From Colimorpha_A sp045593985 (GTDB lineage Bacteria; Bacillota; Clostridia; Oscillospirales; CAG-272), in contig JAZNXR010000077.1 in assembly GCA_045593985.1 (NCBI GenBank), positions 1 to 32,759 on the forward strand: DNA of 32,759 nucleotides, given 5' to 3'. Position 1 is the stretch's first letter. Each line of letters begins with the position of its first letter. Below are positions 15,540 to 23,044 of the stretch, piece by piece. A program made the position numbers and the translations under genes. A model generated the notes under the pieces. That model made no database searches. It saw only the letters and a program-made list of their open reading frames with translations, and was not told where the DNA came from.

Positions 15540-15568
15540 TTGCCTTTCGAATAAAGAGATAGTATAAT
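15540..15568 (+). promoter_or_regulatory. Sigma-A promoter for the flavoprotein-to-M48 operon
   Basis: TTGCCT (15540-15545), 17-nt spacer, perfect TATAAT (15563-15568). A strong GGAGG follows 18 bases later. Confidence 0.82.
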
Positions 15569-15597
15569 TATATTAGTATAAGTACAGGAGGGAACGA

Positions 15598-16602
15598 ATG
15601 GCAGTAACAGAATCCGCCTCGCTTGGAAGGCTGAAGCTAAGAAACCGACTCGTTCGTTCTGCAACATGGGAAGGGCTTTGCTCGGATGAAGGCAGAATCC
15701 CGAGTGAGATTTATGAAATTTATAAAGAGCTTGCCGATGGCGGCGTTGGGTTGATCGTCACGGGACTTACCGATGTTTGTCCTTACGATATCGGCTTAAA
15801 GGGAAATATGCGGCTCGTCAGCGATGACGTTATTCCCGATTATAAGGCTTTGACTGATCTCGTGCATGAGAGGGGCGCAAGGATACTGTGTCAGCTTAAT
15901 ATAAACCGTTACACCCGTGAAAACGGCGATATGATCGGCGAAAATCTGATGACGGAGGACGATTTTTTAAAGTCCGTTAACTATTTTCGTGACGGCGCAT
16001 TAAGGGCGCAGAGGGCGGGCTTTGACGGAATTCAGCTTCATCTTGCTTATTCCTGGCTTCTCAGCAGAATTCTCGATCCGAACTACAATCACCGAGCCGA
16101 CAGCTATGGCGGCAGTACAGAAAACAGATGCCGCATCGTACTTGACATAATTTCCGAGATAAGAAGGGCCGCCCCGGAGCTTCACGTTTCTGCCAAGCTC
16201 AGCTTTTGGCATAAGGGAGAAGAATTTGATACGGAGGAATGTAGGGCGGTTGTGAGGCTTATTTCCTCCCGACTTGATTCTATTGAGCTTCTCGGAGAGG
16301 GAAGTGAGCTTGAAGAGGATATGCGTTCCGATTCGATATATCTTCCGCTTGTTGAGCCGATAATCAGCGAAATTTCCTGCCCTATAATTCTTACGGGCAA
16401 CAATAGAGATATCGGCGAAATGGAAAGGCTTAATGCCGAGCATGGCATCAGCGCATTCGGGCTTTGCCGTGCGCTGATATGCGAAAGCGATCTTCCGAGA
16501 AAATTCCTTGAGGGCGCTTCAACACGCTCAAAATGCCGAGCTTGCGGCGGATGCAATAAGACGCTCGGAAGCAGATGCATTTTTAACGTTATGAAAATTT
16601 AA
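15598..16602 (+). CDS. Old-Yellow-Enzyme-family flavin oxidoreductase with altered active site
   Basis: FMN-binding TIM-barrel ene-reductase family, 334 residues, barrel only. Recognised by NRLVRSATWEG (16-26), LCQLNINRY (97-105) and DPNYNHRADSYGGSTENR near 160-177. In the substrate-binding motif, which in OYE1 is H191-x-x-N194-x-Y196, this protein has H148-L-A-Y151-S-W153. The second His/Asn becomes Tyr, and the proton-donor Tyr becomes Trp. The C-terminus has CRACGGCNKTLGSRC, a possible [4Fe-4S] site like that of 2,4-dienoyl-CoA reductase, although the FAD/NADH domains of that enzyme are absent. Substrate unknown. First of four closely spaced genes. Confidence 0.88.
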   Translation: MAVTESASLGRLKLRNRLVRSATWEGLCSDEGRIPSEIYEIYKELADGGVGLIVTGLTDVCPYDIGLKGNMRLVSDDVIPDYKALTDLVHERGARILCQLNINRYTRENGDMIGENLMTEDDFLKSVNYFRDGALRAQRAGFDGIQLHLAYSWLLSRILDPNYNHRADSYGGSTENRCRIVLDIISEIRRAAPELHVSAKLSFWHKGEEFDTEECRAVVRLISSRLDSIELLGEGSELEEDMRSDSIYLPLVEPIISEISCPIILTGNNRDIGEMERLNAEHGISAFGLCRALICESDLPRKFLEGASTRSKCRACGGCNKTLGSRCIFNVMKI

Positions 16603-16620
16603 TCTTTGAGAGGTTATAAC

Positions 16621-17748
16621 ATGATATATAAGAAATTCAAAGAGCTGAATCTATCTGCCCTCGGTATGGGCTGTATGCGTCTGCCAACCTGCGAGGACGG
16701 CACGGTAAACGTGGCAGCAACTGCCGAAATGGTTGAGTATGCCGTGAGTAACGGCGTAAATTATTTCGATACCGCGTGGGTTTATCACGGCGGTAAATCC
16801 GAAAGCGTTATGGGTGAGGTGCTTGAGAAATATCCCCGTGACAGCTTTTATCTTGCGACTAAATTTCCCGGCTTTTCTTCTGAAACCTGGGATAAGGTTG
16901 AGGAAATATTCGAAGAACAGCTAAAAAGATGCCGTGTCGATTATTTTGATTTCTACCTTTTCCATAACGTAAGCGAGCATAATATCGACGCTTATCTCGA
17001 TGACGAAAAGTACGGCATCTATTCCTATCTTATGAAGCAAAAGGAAAACGGCAGAATCCGTCACCTTGGCTTCTCGGCACACGGAAATATGAATACCTTA
17101 AAGCGTTTTCTTTCGGCCTACGGCTCCGATATGGAATTCTGTCAGCTTCAGATAAACTATATCGACTGGCATTTTCAGAATGCTGTCGGCAAGATCGAGC
17201 TTATGAAGGAATACGGTATTCCCGTATGGGTAATGGAGCCTCTTCGCGGCGGTAAGCTCGTAAAGCTTGACGAAAAATATGAGAAGATGCTCCGTGCTCT
17301 TCGCCCCGACGAGAGCAATCACGGCTTTGCGTTCAGATTTTTGCAGAGCGTGCCGGAGATCGTTATGACGCTTTCGGGAATGTCGAACCTCGAACAGATC
17401 AAGGATAATATCAATATCTACGGCACAGAAAAGCCGCTTTCGGAAAAAGAACGGAAAACGCTTCTTGAAATTGCCGACGAGCTGGTGGCTCCAAATCGTC
17501 TGCCCTGTACTTCTTGCCGTTACTGTACTGAATATTGTCCGCAGGGACTTGATATTCCCACGATCATTGACCTTTATAACGAAAGCAAGTATTCAAAAGG
17601 TGCGTATATTGTGCCTTCGGAGATAAACGACCTCGACGGGGATAAGCTTCCGTCCGCCTGCATAGGTTGCCGTGCTTGCGAGGGTGTCTGTCCGCAGAAT
17701 ATTAAAATATCCGAGATGATGACGGATTTTACCAAAAGATTGAAATGA
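16621..17748 (+). CDS. Aldo/keto reductase with C-terminal 2[4Fe-4S] ferredoxin domain
   Basis: AKR TIM-barrel (about 1-285) fused to a bacterial ferredoxin-type domain, a form common in anaerobes. Barrel motifs include LGMGCMRLP (14-22) and YFDTAW-VYHGGKSE (catalytic Asp/Tyr region about 54-66). The two clusters are CTSCRYCTEYCP (about 299-310) and CIGCRACEGVCP (about 347-358). It probably reduces carbonyl compounds with electrons passed through the clusters. I chose ATG 16621 with GAGAGG seven bases upstream; an in-frame TTG at 16606 has no ribosome site. It lies 18 bases after the OYE-like gene and 13 before the MalY-like gene, so all are one operon and possibly one redox pathway. Substrate not predictable. 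Confidence 0.92.
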   Translation: MIYKKFKELNLSALGMGCMRLPTCEDGTVNVAATAEMVEYAVSNGVNYFDTAWVYHGGKSESVMGEVLEKYPRDSFYLATKFPGFSSETWDKVEEIFEEQLKRCRVDYFDFYLFHNVSEHNIDAYLDDEKYGIYSYLMKQKENGRIRHLGFSAHGNMNTLKRFLSAYGSDMEFCQLQINYIDWHFQNAVGKIELMKEYGIPVWVMEPLRGGKLVKLDEKYEKMLRALRPDESNHGFAFRFLQSVPEIVMTLSGMSNLEQIKDNINIYGTEKPLSEKERKTLLEIADELVAPNRLPCTSCRYCTEYCPQGLDIPTIIDLYNESKYSKGAYIVPSEINDLDGDKLPSACIGCRACEGVCPQNIKISEMMTDFTKRLK

Positions 17749-17761
17749 TTGGGAGTATATG

Positions 17762-18970
17762 ATGAAATACGACTTTACTTCAATAATCGACAGACACGGT
17801 AAGGACGCGATCTCTATCGACAGCATAGGATCCTTTATTCCATGCAAGCCGTGTGAGGGCTTCGACTGTATCCCGATGTGGGTTGCCGATATGAATTTTG
17901 CAACCGTTCCGAGCGCTGTTAAGGCGATCGAGGAACGCCTTAAGCATCCGCTTTTCGGCTATTTTGAGCCGAGAGAGGAATATTATACCTCAATAATCGA
18001 ATGGCAGAAGAACCGCAACGGCGTTGACGGCATCACGAAATGCGATATCGGTTACGAAAACGGAGTCCTTGGCGGACTTATGTCGGCAATGGCTGCATTC
18101 TGCCCCCGTGGCGGCTCTGTTCTTATACATAGCCCGACTTATATGGGATTCACCAATTCGCTGAAAAATGCAGGATACAATATAGTTTCTTCTCCCCTTG
18201 TTCAGGACGAAAAGGGAATTTGGCGTATGGATTACGCCGATATGGAAAGCAAGCTTAAGGATAAAAGGATTCATGCCGCAGTTTTCTGTTCGCCTCATAA
18301 CCCGACGGGAAGAGTCTGGGAGAGATGGGAGCTTGAAAAGGCGTTTGAGCTTTTCGAAAAATACGAGGTAAGCGTAGTTTCCGACGAGATCTGGTCAGAC
18401 ATTATAATGCCCGGATATAAACATATTCCGTCGCAGTCGGTAAGCGATTACGCAAAGAATCATACGGTTGCGCTCTATGCACCGTCAAAGACCTTTAATC
18501 TTGCAGGTCTTGTCGGCTCTTATCATATCATTTATAACAGCGTTATTCGTGACCGTGTGAATAAGGAGGCATCCCTTTCGCATTACAACAATATGAATAT
18601 GCTCTCGATGTATGCGCATATCGGCGCTTTCAGCGATGAGGGTGCTGAATGGGTGGACGAGCTTTGCTCGGTGCTTGAAAAGAATATCGACTACGCCTGC
18701 GATTATATAAACAAGCACTTCGACGGCGTTTCGGTATCGAAGCCGCAGGGAACTTATATGATATTTATTGACTGTAAGGAGTGGCTCGAAAAGCACGGCA
18801 TGACTCTTTGTGAGCTGCTTCAGCTCGGCTGGGAGGTCGGTGTTGATTGGCAGGACGGACGTCAGCACGGCGGAACGCTGCATATAAGAATCAATCTTGC
18901 TTCTCCCTTGTCAATGATTCAAGAGGCGTTTGAGAGAATGGATAAATACGTATTTAACAGAGGAAAATAA
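17762..18970 (+). CDS. MalY/PatB-family PLP-dependent C-S lyase/aminotransferase
   Basis: Fold-type I PLP enzyme of the MalY/PatB group, usually cystathionine beta-lyase (cystathionine to homocysteine, pyruvate and ammonia), sometimes with aminotransferase or regulatory roles. Active-site features are N180-P-T-G (SPHNPTGR), D208-E209 (VVSDEIWSD) and Schiff-base lysine K243 (APSKTFNLAG). The MWVADMNFATVP segment (39-50) is typical of the subfamily. The 402-residue length is normal. ATG 17762 is preferred over 17759 because GGGAG then lies at the usual distance. It belongs to the flavoprotein operon; the next gene starts one base after its stop. Confidence 0.92.
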   Translation: MKYDFTSIIDRHGKDAISIDSIGSFIPCKPCEGFDCIPMWVADMNFATVPSAVKAIEERLKHPLFGYFEPREEYYTSIIEWQKNRNGVDGITKCDIGYENGVLGGLMSAMAAFCPRGGSVLIHSPTYMGFTNSLKNAGYNIVSSPLVQDEKGIWRMDYADMESKLKDKRIHAAVFCSPHNPTGRVWERWELEKAFELFEKYEVSVVSDEIWSDIIMPGYKHIPSQSVSDYAKNHTVALYAPSKTFNLAGLVGSYHIIYNSVIRDRVNKEASLSHYNNMNMLSMYAHIGAFSDEGAEWVDELCSVLEKNIDYACDYINKHFDGVSVSKPQGTYMIFIDCKEWLEKHGMTLCELLQLGWEVGVDWQDGRQHGGTLHIRINLASPLSMIQEAFERMDKYVFNRGK

Positions 18971-18971
18971 A

Positions 18972-20210
18972 ATGGAATTCAAGATAATTGTAATTGCTAT
19001 GCTCGCTTTGTCGAGCCTTTATCGACTTGATTTAAGTATTCTTCAGTTCCGTTCTGCGAAAAATCCGATACCGGAATGTGTTTTAGACGTTTACGACGAG
19101 GAAACTTATCTTAAATGGAGAAAATACAGCGCAGAGCAGTGCCGTCTTGAAATCGTTTCGACTGCCGTACAGTTTGTTTGTCAGCTTGTCTTGCTTTTGA
19201 CTCACGCTTACGCTGCGTTTGCTTCGCTCTTTTCGGGCAGCATCTACGTTCAGCTTATCGCAGTTGTTCTCCTTGATTCGGTCGTAAGCAGCCTTATCGG
19301 AGCTATATTCAGCTACTACGAAACGATGGTGATTGAGGAAAAATACGGCTTCAACCGTTCGTCGGTCAAGACCTTCGTAACCGATAAAATACGTGATCTG
19401 ATCATCGAGATCGGTCTCGGAATAGGTCTTGCGTCAATGCTTGCAGGGCTTCATACTACCATGGGAGATTGGTTGATACTTCTTTTTGCAGGCGCTGTAT
19501 TTGTATTCACATTGATTTTCAGCTTCTTGTATCCGATATTCAGCCGTCTTGGAAACAAGTTTGTTCCCCTTGAAGAGGGCGAGCTTAAGGATAAGCTTAT
19601 GGGACTGCTCGTCAAGCACGGATACAAGGTTAAGGCAATCGAGGTTATGGATGCCTCTCGCCGCACGACGAAGCTCAACGCATATTTTACCGGCTTTGGA
19701 AAGATGAAAACGATCGTTCTTTACGATAACCTTGTAAATGCACTTACGACGGACGAGATCTGCGCAGTTTTCGCGCATGAGCTCGGTCACGGTCTGCATA
19801 AGGACGTGCTTAAGAGACAGATAATGAATTTCGGAAATCTGCTCATAATGGCGGTTCTTGCATGGGGCGCAGTAAGCGTTACGCAGTTCAGCACGGCATT
19901 CGGATTTGATAGCGTCAACTACGGATTTGCATTCCTGCTTATAGGAATTGCTCTCGGCACCGTTCAGCCGCTTACCGGAATGATTATGAATGCGCACAGC
20001 CGCCGAGCTGAATTCCGCGCGGATCATCAGGCGGTCAAGGAGGGCTACGGCGAGCATCTCGTCAGCGGTCTTAAGCTCCTTGCAAAGGAGAATTTCGCAG
20101 ATCTTTCTCCATCGCCCGCCCTTGTCGTTCTTGAATACAGCCATCCTCCGCTCGCAAAGAGAATTGAGAGGATCAATGACGAGGTCGTTTCTTCTCACGC
20201 TCAAAATTAA
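18972..20210 (+). CDS. Ste24-like M48 family membrane zinc protease
   Basis: Integral-membrane metalloprotease of family M48 (CAAX prenyl protease 1/Ste24 type). It has an N-terminal M48_N-like region with TM helices at about 4-20, 62-82, 91-115, 145-160 and 167-190. The zinc motif is H269-E-L-G-H273, and the third ligand lies in AEFRADHQA about 80 residues later. KLNAYFTGFG (234-243) is characteristic. The 412-residue length fits. Bacteria lack farnesylated CAAX proteins, so the role is probably membrane-protein quality control. ATG 18972 is chosen because AGAGGA lies just upstream, inside the preceding gene's end. It is the last gene of the operon; no clear terminator follows before the next promoter. 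Confidence 0.92.
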   Translation: MEFKIIVIAMLALSSLYRLDLSILQFRSAKNPIPECVLDVYDEETYLKWRKYSAEQCRLEIVSTAVQFVCQLVLLLTHAYAAFASLFSGSIYVQLIAVVLLDSVVSSLIGAIFSYYETMVIEEKYGFNRSSVKTFVTDKIRDLIIEIGLGIGLASMLAGLHTTMGDWLILLFAGAVFVFTLIFSFLYPIFSRLGNKFVPLEEGELKDKLMGLLVKHGYKVKAIEVMDASRRTTKLNAYFTGFGKMKTIVLYDNLVNALTTDEICAVFAHELGHGLHKDVLKRQIMNFGNLLIMAVLAWGAVSVTQFSTAFGFDSVNYGFAFLLIGIALGTVQPLTGMIMNAHSRRAEFRADHQAVKEGYGEHLVSGLKLLAKENFADLSPSPALVVLEYSHPPLAKRIERINDEVVSSHAQN

Positions 20211-20269
20211 CTGCATATCAAAGCACTTTACTAAAATAAAATATTTTTCAAGAAAAAGCCGAAAATGTC

Positions 20270-20298
20270 TTGACAAGCCGAGTTTACAGGTCTATAAT
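20270..20298 (+). promoter_or_regulatory. Strong sigma-A promoter of the SipW-type export cassette
   Basis: TTGACA (20270-20275), 17-nt spacer, TATAAT (20293-20298): perfect hexamers. Predicted start near 20305, leaving a ~33-nt leader with a strong GGAGG at 20326-20330. Confidence 0.92.
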
Positions 20299-20337
20299 GG
20301 TGTCATAGATATTATTAATTCTTATGGAGGAATTATC

Positions 20338-20934
20338 ATGAAAAAATTAACTACGATCATTGCTCTCGCTTTGGTTCTTACAATCGGCGGCGTATACGCA
20401 GCATGGAACTACTTCCAGGGCGGCGCTACCGGAGCTACTGCTCAGCCCAGAATCGGTATGGCTACCGTTTCTTATAACGGAGAAAAGGGTACTATCACTG
20501 CTGATACTACCGCACTTACTCTTCTCGTTGACGATATGAGCACCGTAAGCGGAAGCGGCATCAACACCCAGCACAAGGCGGGCCTTACCGGTGTAGGAAG
20601 CATTGCTATCACCTTTACTCCCAAAGCAGGTGCTGACGCAGACGTTGTAAACAACGGTATCAAGATGCAGGCAACTCTCAGCATTACCAAGATTAACGCT
20701 GACAGCAAGTACAATGACAAGGACGCTATTTCCGTTGATCCCACAAAGGCAACCTTCGATCTTAACGGCGGCGTGGCTTGCAAGACTACTACCATTTCCT
20801 ATCAGCAGATCATTGACGCTCTCATCCTTTACGAGGGTGAGGAGCTTATCCTTGACACAAAGGCAGAGTACGATGAGTTCTCAAGGGTTCTGAGCGATTA
20901 TCAGATTCACATCAACATCGTTGAAGTTGCATAA
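20338..20934 (+). CDS. Small exported protein with SipW-type signal peptide, possible fibre subunit
   Basis: Uncharacterised 198-residue protein. Residues 1-21 form a signal peptide; the junction GGVYAAWNYFQGG differs from ordinary AXA-type sites and resembles SipW-cognate ends (A-aromatic around the cut). The mature part has no cysteine and no TM helix, is rich in Thr/Ala/Asp and alternates like beta-strands, ending with DYQIHINIVEV. This suits a small beta-rich secreted subunit analogous to TasA/camelysin, although no clear sequence match is seen. Codon use (AAG, ACC, GCT, GTT) resembles rplA, and promoter and ribosome site are near perfect, so expression is probably very high. First gene of a cassette with a signal peptidase. 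Function is inferred. Confidence 0.75.
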   Translation: MKKLTTIIALALVLTIGGVYAAWNYFQGGATGATAQPRIGMATVSYNGEKGTITADTTALTLLVDDMSTVSGSGINTQHKAGLTGVGSIAITFTPKAGADADVVNNGIKMQATLSITKINADSKYNDKDAISVDPTKATFDLNGGVACKTTTISYQQIIDALILYEGEELILDTKAEYDEFSRVLSDYQIHINIVEVA

Positions 20935-20972
20935 CACCCCGTATAGTTCAATTACTTAAATAACGATAAAAA

Positions 20973-21008
20973 ATAGGTGAACGGGATGCTGTAACCCCGT
21001 TCACCTAT
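20973..21008 (+). promoter_or_regulatory. Strong intercistronic hairpin between subunit and signal peptidase genes
   Basis: Perfect 13-bp stem ATAGGTGAACGGG / CCCGTTCACCTAT with a 10-nt loop. The following GCATTTTGAG is too poor in T for full termination. Position and strength suggest partial termination or 3'-end protection, giving far more subunit mRNA than peptidase mRNA. It also buries an alternative ATG (21007). Confidence 0.7.
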
Positions 21009-21024
21009 GCATTTTGAGATTTTT

Positions 21025-21888
21025 ATGAGAGAATATAATCTTTATATAACTCTCGTTTGCATTTTCGTTTTTGCGTTGCTGACCTCGGCGTTCGCCTTCC
21101 TTATTACCGTAATAGGTAAACAGCAAGCAAGACTAATCACATCGGGCCTTGAAGATGAAACGATAAAGGCAAGCGTACTAAAAAAACTGAATAAAAAGAA
21201 AAAGCGTGCTGTTTACGGAATTGTCGATAAGATAATTACCGGAGCCTTGTGCTTGGTTTTGTGTGCGGCAAGCATCGTTGCGATCGTGACCGGAGTGAAT
21301 AGTAACAACGTCGTAAAGGGCGTTCCCGCTTTGAAGGTCGTCGCAAGCACCTCGATGTGCGTCAAGTATGAGGGAAATAAGTATCTCTTTAAGCACGGTC
21401 TTGATAATCAGCTTCAGATGTTCGACCTTATCGTTTTGCACGAGCTTCCGCCTGAGGATGAGATAGAGCTTTACGATATAATTGTGTACGAGCACATTAA
21501 CGGTGCGCTGTACGTTCACAGAGTTGTTCGTATTGAAGAGCCGAACGAAGAGCATCCGAACGAAAGACATTTTCTTATGCAGGGTGATGCGAATGCCTTT
21601 GCAGACGTTTTCCCCGTAAGATACAGTCAGATGAGAAGCATGTACAGGGACGAGAGAATACCGAATGTCGGAAGCTTCGTCTTCTTTATGCAGTCTCCTG
21701 CGGGTATTCTGTGTATACTCTTGCTCGTGTTCACGCTTATCGTAACTCCGATAATCGATGAACTGTTCTTAAAGAAGGAATATGAGCGCGTGACGGTAAT
21801 GGTCGAAAAGGGAGACCTGAACGAAGATGCGCTCACCGTTTACCGCTTGCCAAAGCGTCTTATGCCGAAGGGAAGTGATCGGAAATGA
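21025..21888 (+). CDS. SipW/ER-type signal peptidase (S26, Ser-His) with extra N-terminal TM
   Basis: Membrane signal peptidase of family S26, SipW/SPC21 type, using Ser-His rather than Ser-Lys. TM helices are at about 6-31, 68-92 and 224-246. Catalytic Ser is S110 in VVASTSM (usual SGSM), the base is H165 in LYVHRV, and acidic residues are D188 and D194 in QGDANAFAD. The Pro that normally follows SGSM is missing (STSMCVK). At 287 residues it is ~100 longer than B. subtilis SipW because of the added first helix and Lys-rich cytoplasmic loop. ATG 21025 is preferred: ATG 21007 lies inside the hairpin; the ribosome site is weak either way. It overlaps the next gene by four bases. Its likely substrates are the two flanking exported proteins. 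Confidence 0.87.
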   Translation: MREYNLYITLVCIFVFALLTSAFAFLITVIGKQQARLITSGLEDETIKASVLKKLNKKKKRAVYGIVDKIITGALCLVLCAASIVAIVTGVNSNNVVKGVPALKVVASTSMCVKYEGNKYLFKHGLDNQLQMFDLIVLHELPPEDEIELYDIIVYEHINGALYVHRVVRIEEPNEEHPNERHFLMQGDANAFADVFPVRYSQMRSMYRDERIPNVGSFVFFMQSPAGILCILLLVFTLIVTPIIDELFLKKEYERVTVMVEKGDLNEDALTVYRLPKRLMPKGSDRK

Positions 21889-22883
21889 AGAAGATAAGCT
21901 ATATTGCCGTTTCTTTGTTTCTTCTGATCTCTTTGACGTTTGGCGTTGCCAATTCGGGCGTTTTCGCATACTGGCAGTATTACGGCTCGTCTCCGCAGTC
22001 TATCCTTGTCCACGTTCTTACCGCAGTTGCACCGTGGGAGGGCTCTGAGATCCTTCCGAATGATACTACACACGGTAAAAACCATATAGCTCTTATAGAC
22101 GCAATTCTTAACGGCGAATACGTTTCGGGCGGTCAGAAGGTTAATCTCGGTCTGAACACAGGCAAAAACTCCTATTTGAATGATATAATCAGCGATCGAA
22201 AGGGAATCTTCTGGCGTGACGCCGACCAGGTCGGAAGCATGGACCTCTGGGAGGACGACAGCATCTCAAACTATTTCGAGCTTAACGAGGCAACGAACGA
22301 GCTTGCGTTTATGCTCGTTTTCCCCGACGGCTCGGATGATACCTATTATCTGTATACTACAAGCGTTGATCTCGGCGCACGCCGAGCGCCGACCGTTCCG
22401 ATAGGAACGAATATTTATCCGGTATTCAGAACTACGCTGAAGCTGAATGCAGAAACCGGCAAATGGGAAGCGGTAATTACCGAAAAGGGATATGCTCCGA
22501 GTAAGTATTATGCTAACCCGATTCTCGGTCTTGCAGTCGATCCTGCGTTTGATACCGATAACTGGAAGGCGGGAGAGCTTGGTACTTCGACAAGCAACGC
22601 AATCTATGCGAATACGGGTATGAACCTGCAGGTAAGTGCGGCAAACGAACAAACGCCCGTTTATTACACAATAACGAAAACGTCGCAAACGAACGTCAAG
22701 CTGACAGTTGCGGAAGGTGATTCCGCTACCGTAAAGGTCTATGATTCATCAATGAAGCTCGTTAGCGTTTCAGCCGGTGCGCAGGGAAGTCAGACCTTGA
22801 CCTTCAGGGCAAGCAGAAATGCAAAGTATTATATCGAGGTCATCGGTGATACCGTAAGCACCGTGACCGTTTCGACACCGTAA
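21885..22883 (+). CDS. Exported protein with SipW-type signal peptide, accessory subunit
   Basis: Uncharacterised 332-residue protein. Signal peptide (1-28) ends NSGVFAYWQYYG, matching the first cassette protein (VYAAWNYF) as V-aromatic-A-x-W-(N/Q)-Y-aromatic. The middle (30-230) is a Trp/Tyr/Asp-rich globular region without a family I know. The last ~80 residues (about 250-332; YYTITKTSQTNVKLTV ... AKYYIEVIGDT) look like a beta-sandwich of the pre-peptidase C-terminal (PPC) kind. There is no TM helix or sorting signal, so it is secreted or held by partners. Start ATGA overlaps the peptidase stop, so it is translationally coupled. Possible minor, cap or anchor component of a TasA/TapA-like assembly; this is inference. 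Confidence 0.75.
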   Translation: MKKISYIAVSLFLLISLTFGVANSGVFAYWQYYGSSPQSILVHVLTAVAPWEGSEILPNDTTHGKNHIALIDAILNGEYVSGGQKVNLGLNTGKNSYLNDIISDRKGIFWRDADQVGSMDLWEDDSISNYFELNEATNELAFMLVFPDGSDDTYYLYTTSVDLGARRAPTVPIGTNIYPVFRTTLKLNAETGKWEAVITEKGYAPSKYYANPILGLAVDPAFDTDNWKAGELGTSTSNAIYANTGMNLQVSAANEQTPVYYTITKTSQTNVKLTVAEGDSATVKVYDSSMKLVSVSAGAQGSQTLTFRASRNAKYYIEVIGDTVSTVTVSTP

Positions 22884-22894
22884 AGGTTTATTAA

Positions 22895-22932
22895 GCTTCC
22901 GACGGAGCTCCCGTCGGAAGCCTTTTAATTTT
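22895..22932 (+). terminator. Intrinsic terminator of the SipW-type cassette
   Basis: GCTTCCGACGG / CCGTCGGAAGC, perfect 11-bp stem with a five-base loop, followed by CTTTTAATTTT. Confidence 0.88.
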
Positions 22933-22944
22933 AACGTAAATGTC

Positions 22945-22973
22945 TTGAAATATAATGCCAAAAATGGTACAAT
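22945..22973 (+). promoter_or_regulatory. Sigma-A promoter for the MATE transporter
   Basis: TTGAAA (22945-22950), 17-nt spacer, TACAAT (22968-22973). Predicted start near 22980. Confidence 0.78.
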
Positions 22974-22985
22974 AACATATAGAAG

Positions 22986-23012
22986 TCTCGCCGTAACGGC
23001 GAGAATTTTAAT
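22986..23012 (+). promoter_or_regulatory. Leader hairpin before the MATE gene
   Basis: TCTCGCCG-TAA-CGGCGAGA followed by ATTTTAAT, at the very start of the transcript. It could be a small attenuator or a 5' stabilising hairpin. The T-run is short, so efficient termination is doubtful. Confidence 0.45.
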
Positions 23013-23044
23013 AAATAATACAATGAGGATGATAAGGAGCTGTC

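Noticed and set aside
19434..20276. 280-codon minus-strand frame opposite the M48 protease
   Set aside because: It is the complement of a gene with intact HELGH and membrane helices; no start signals.
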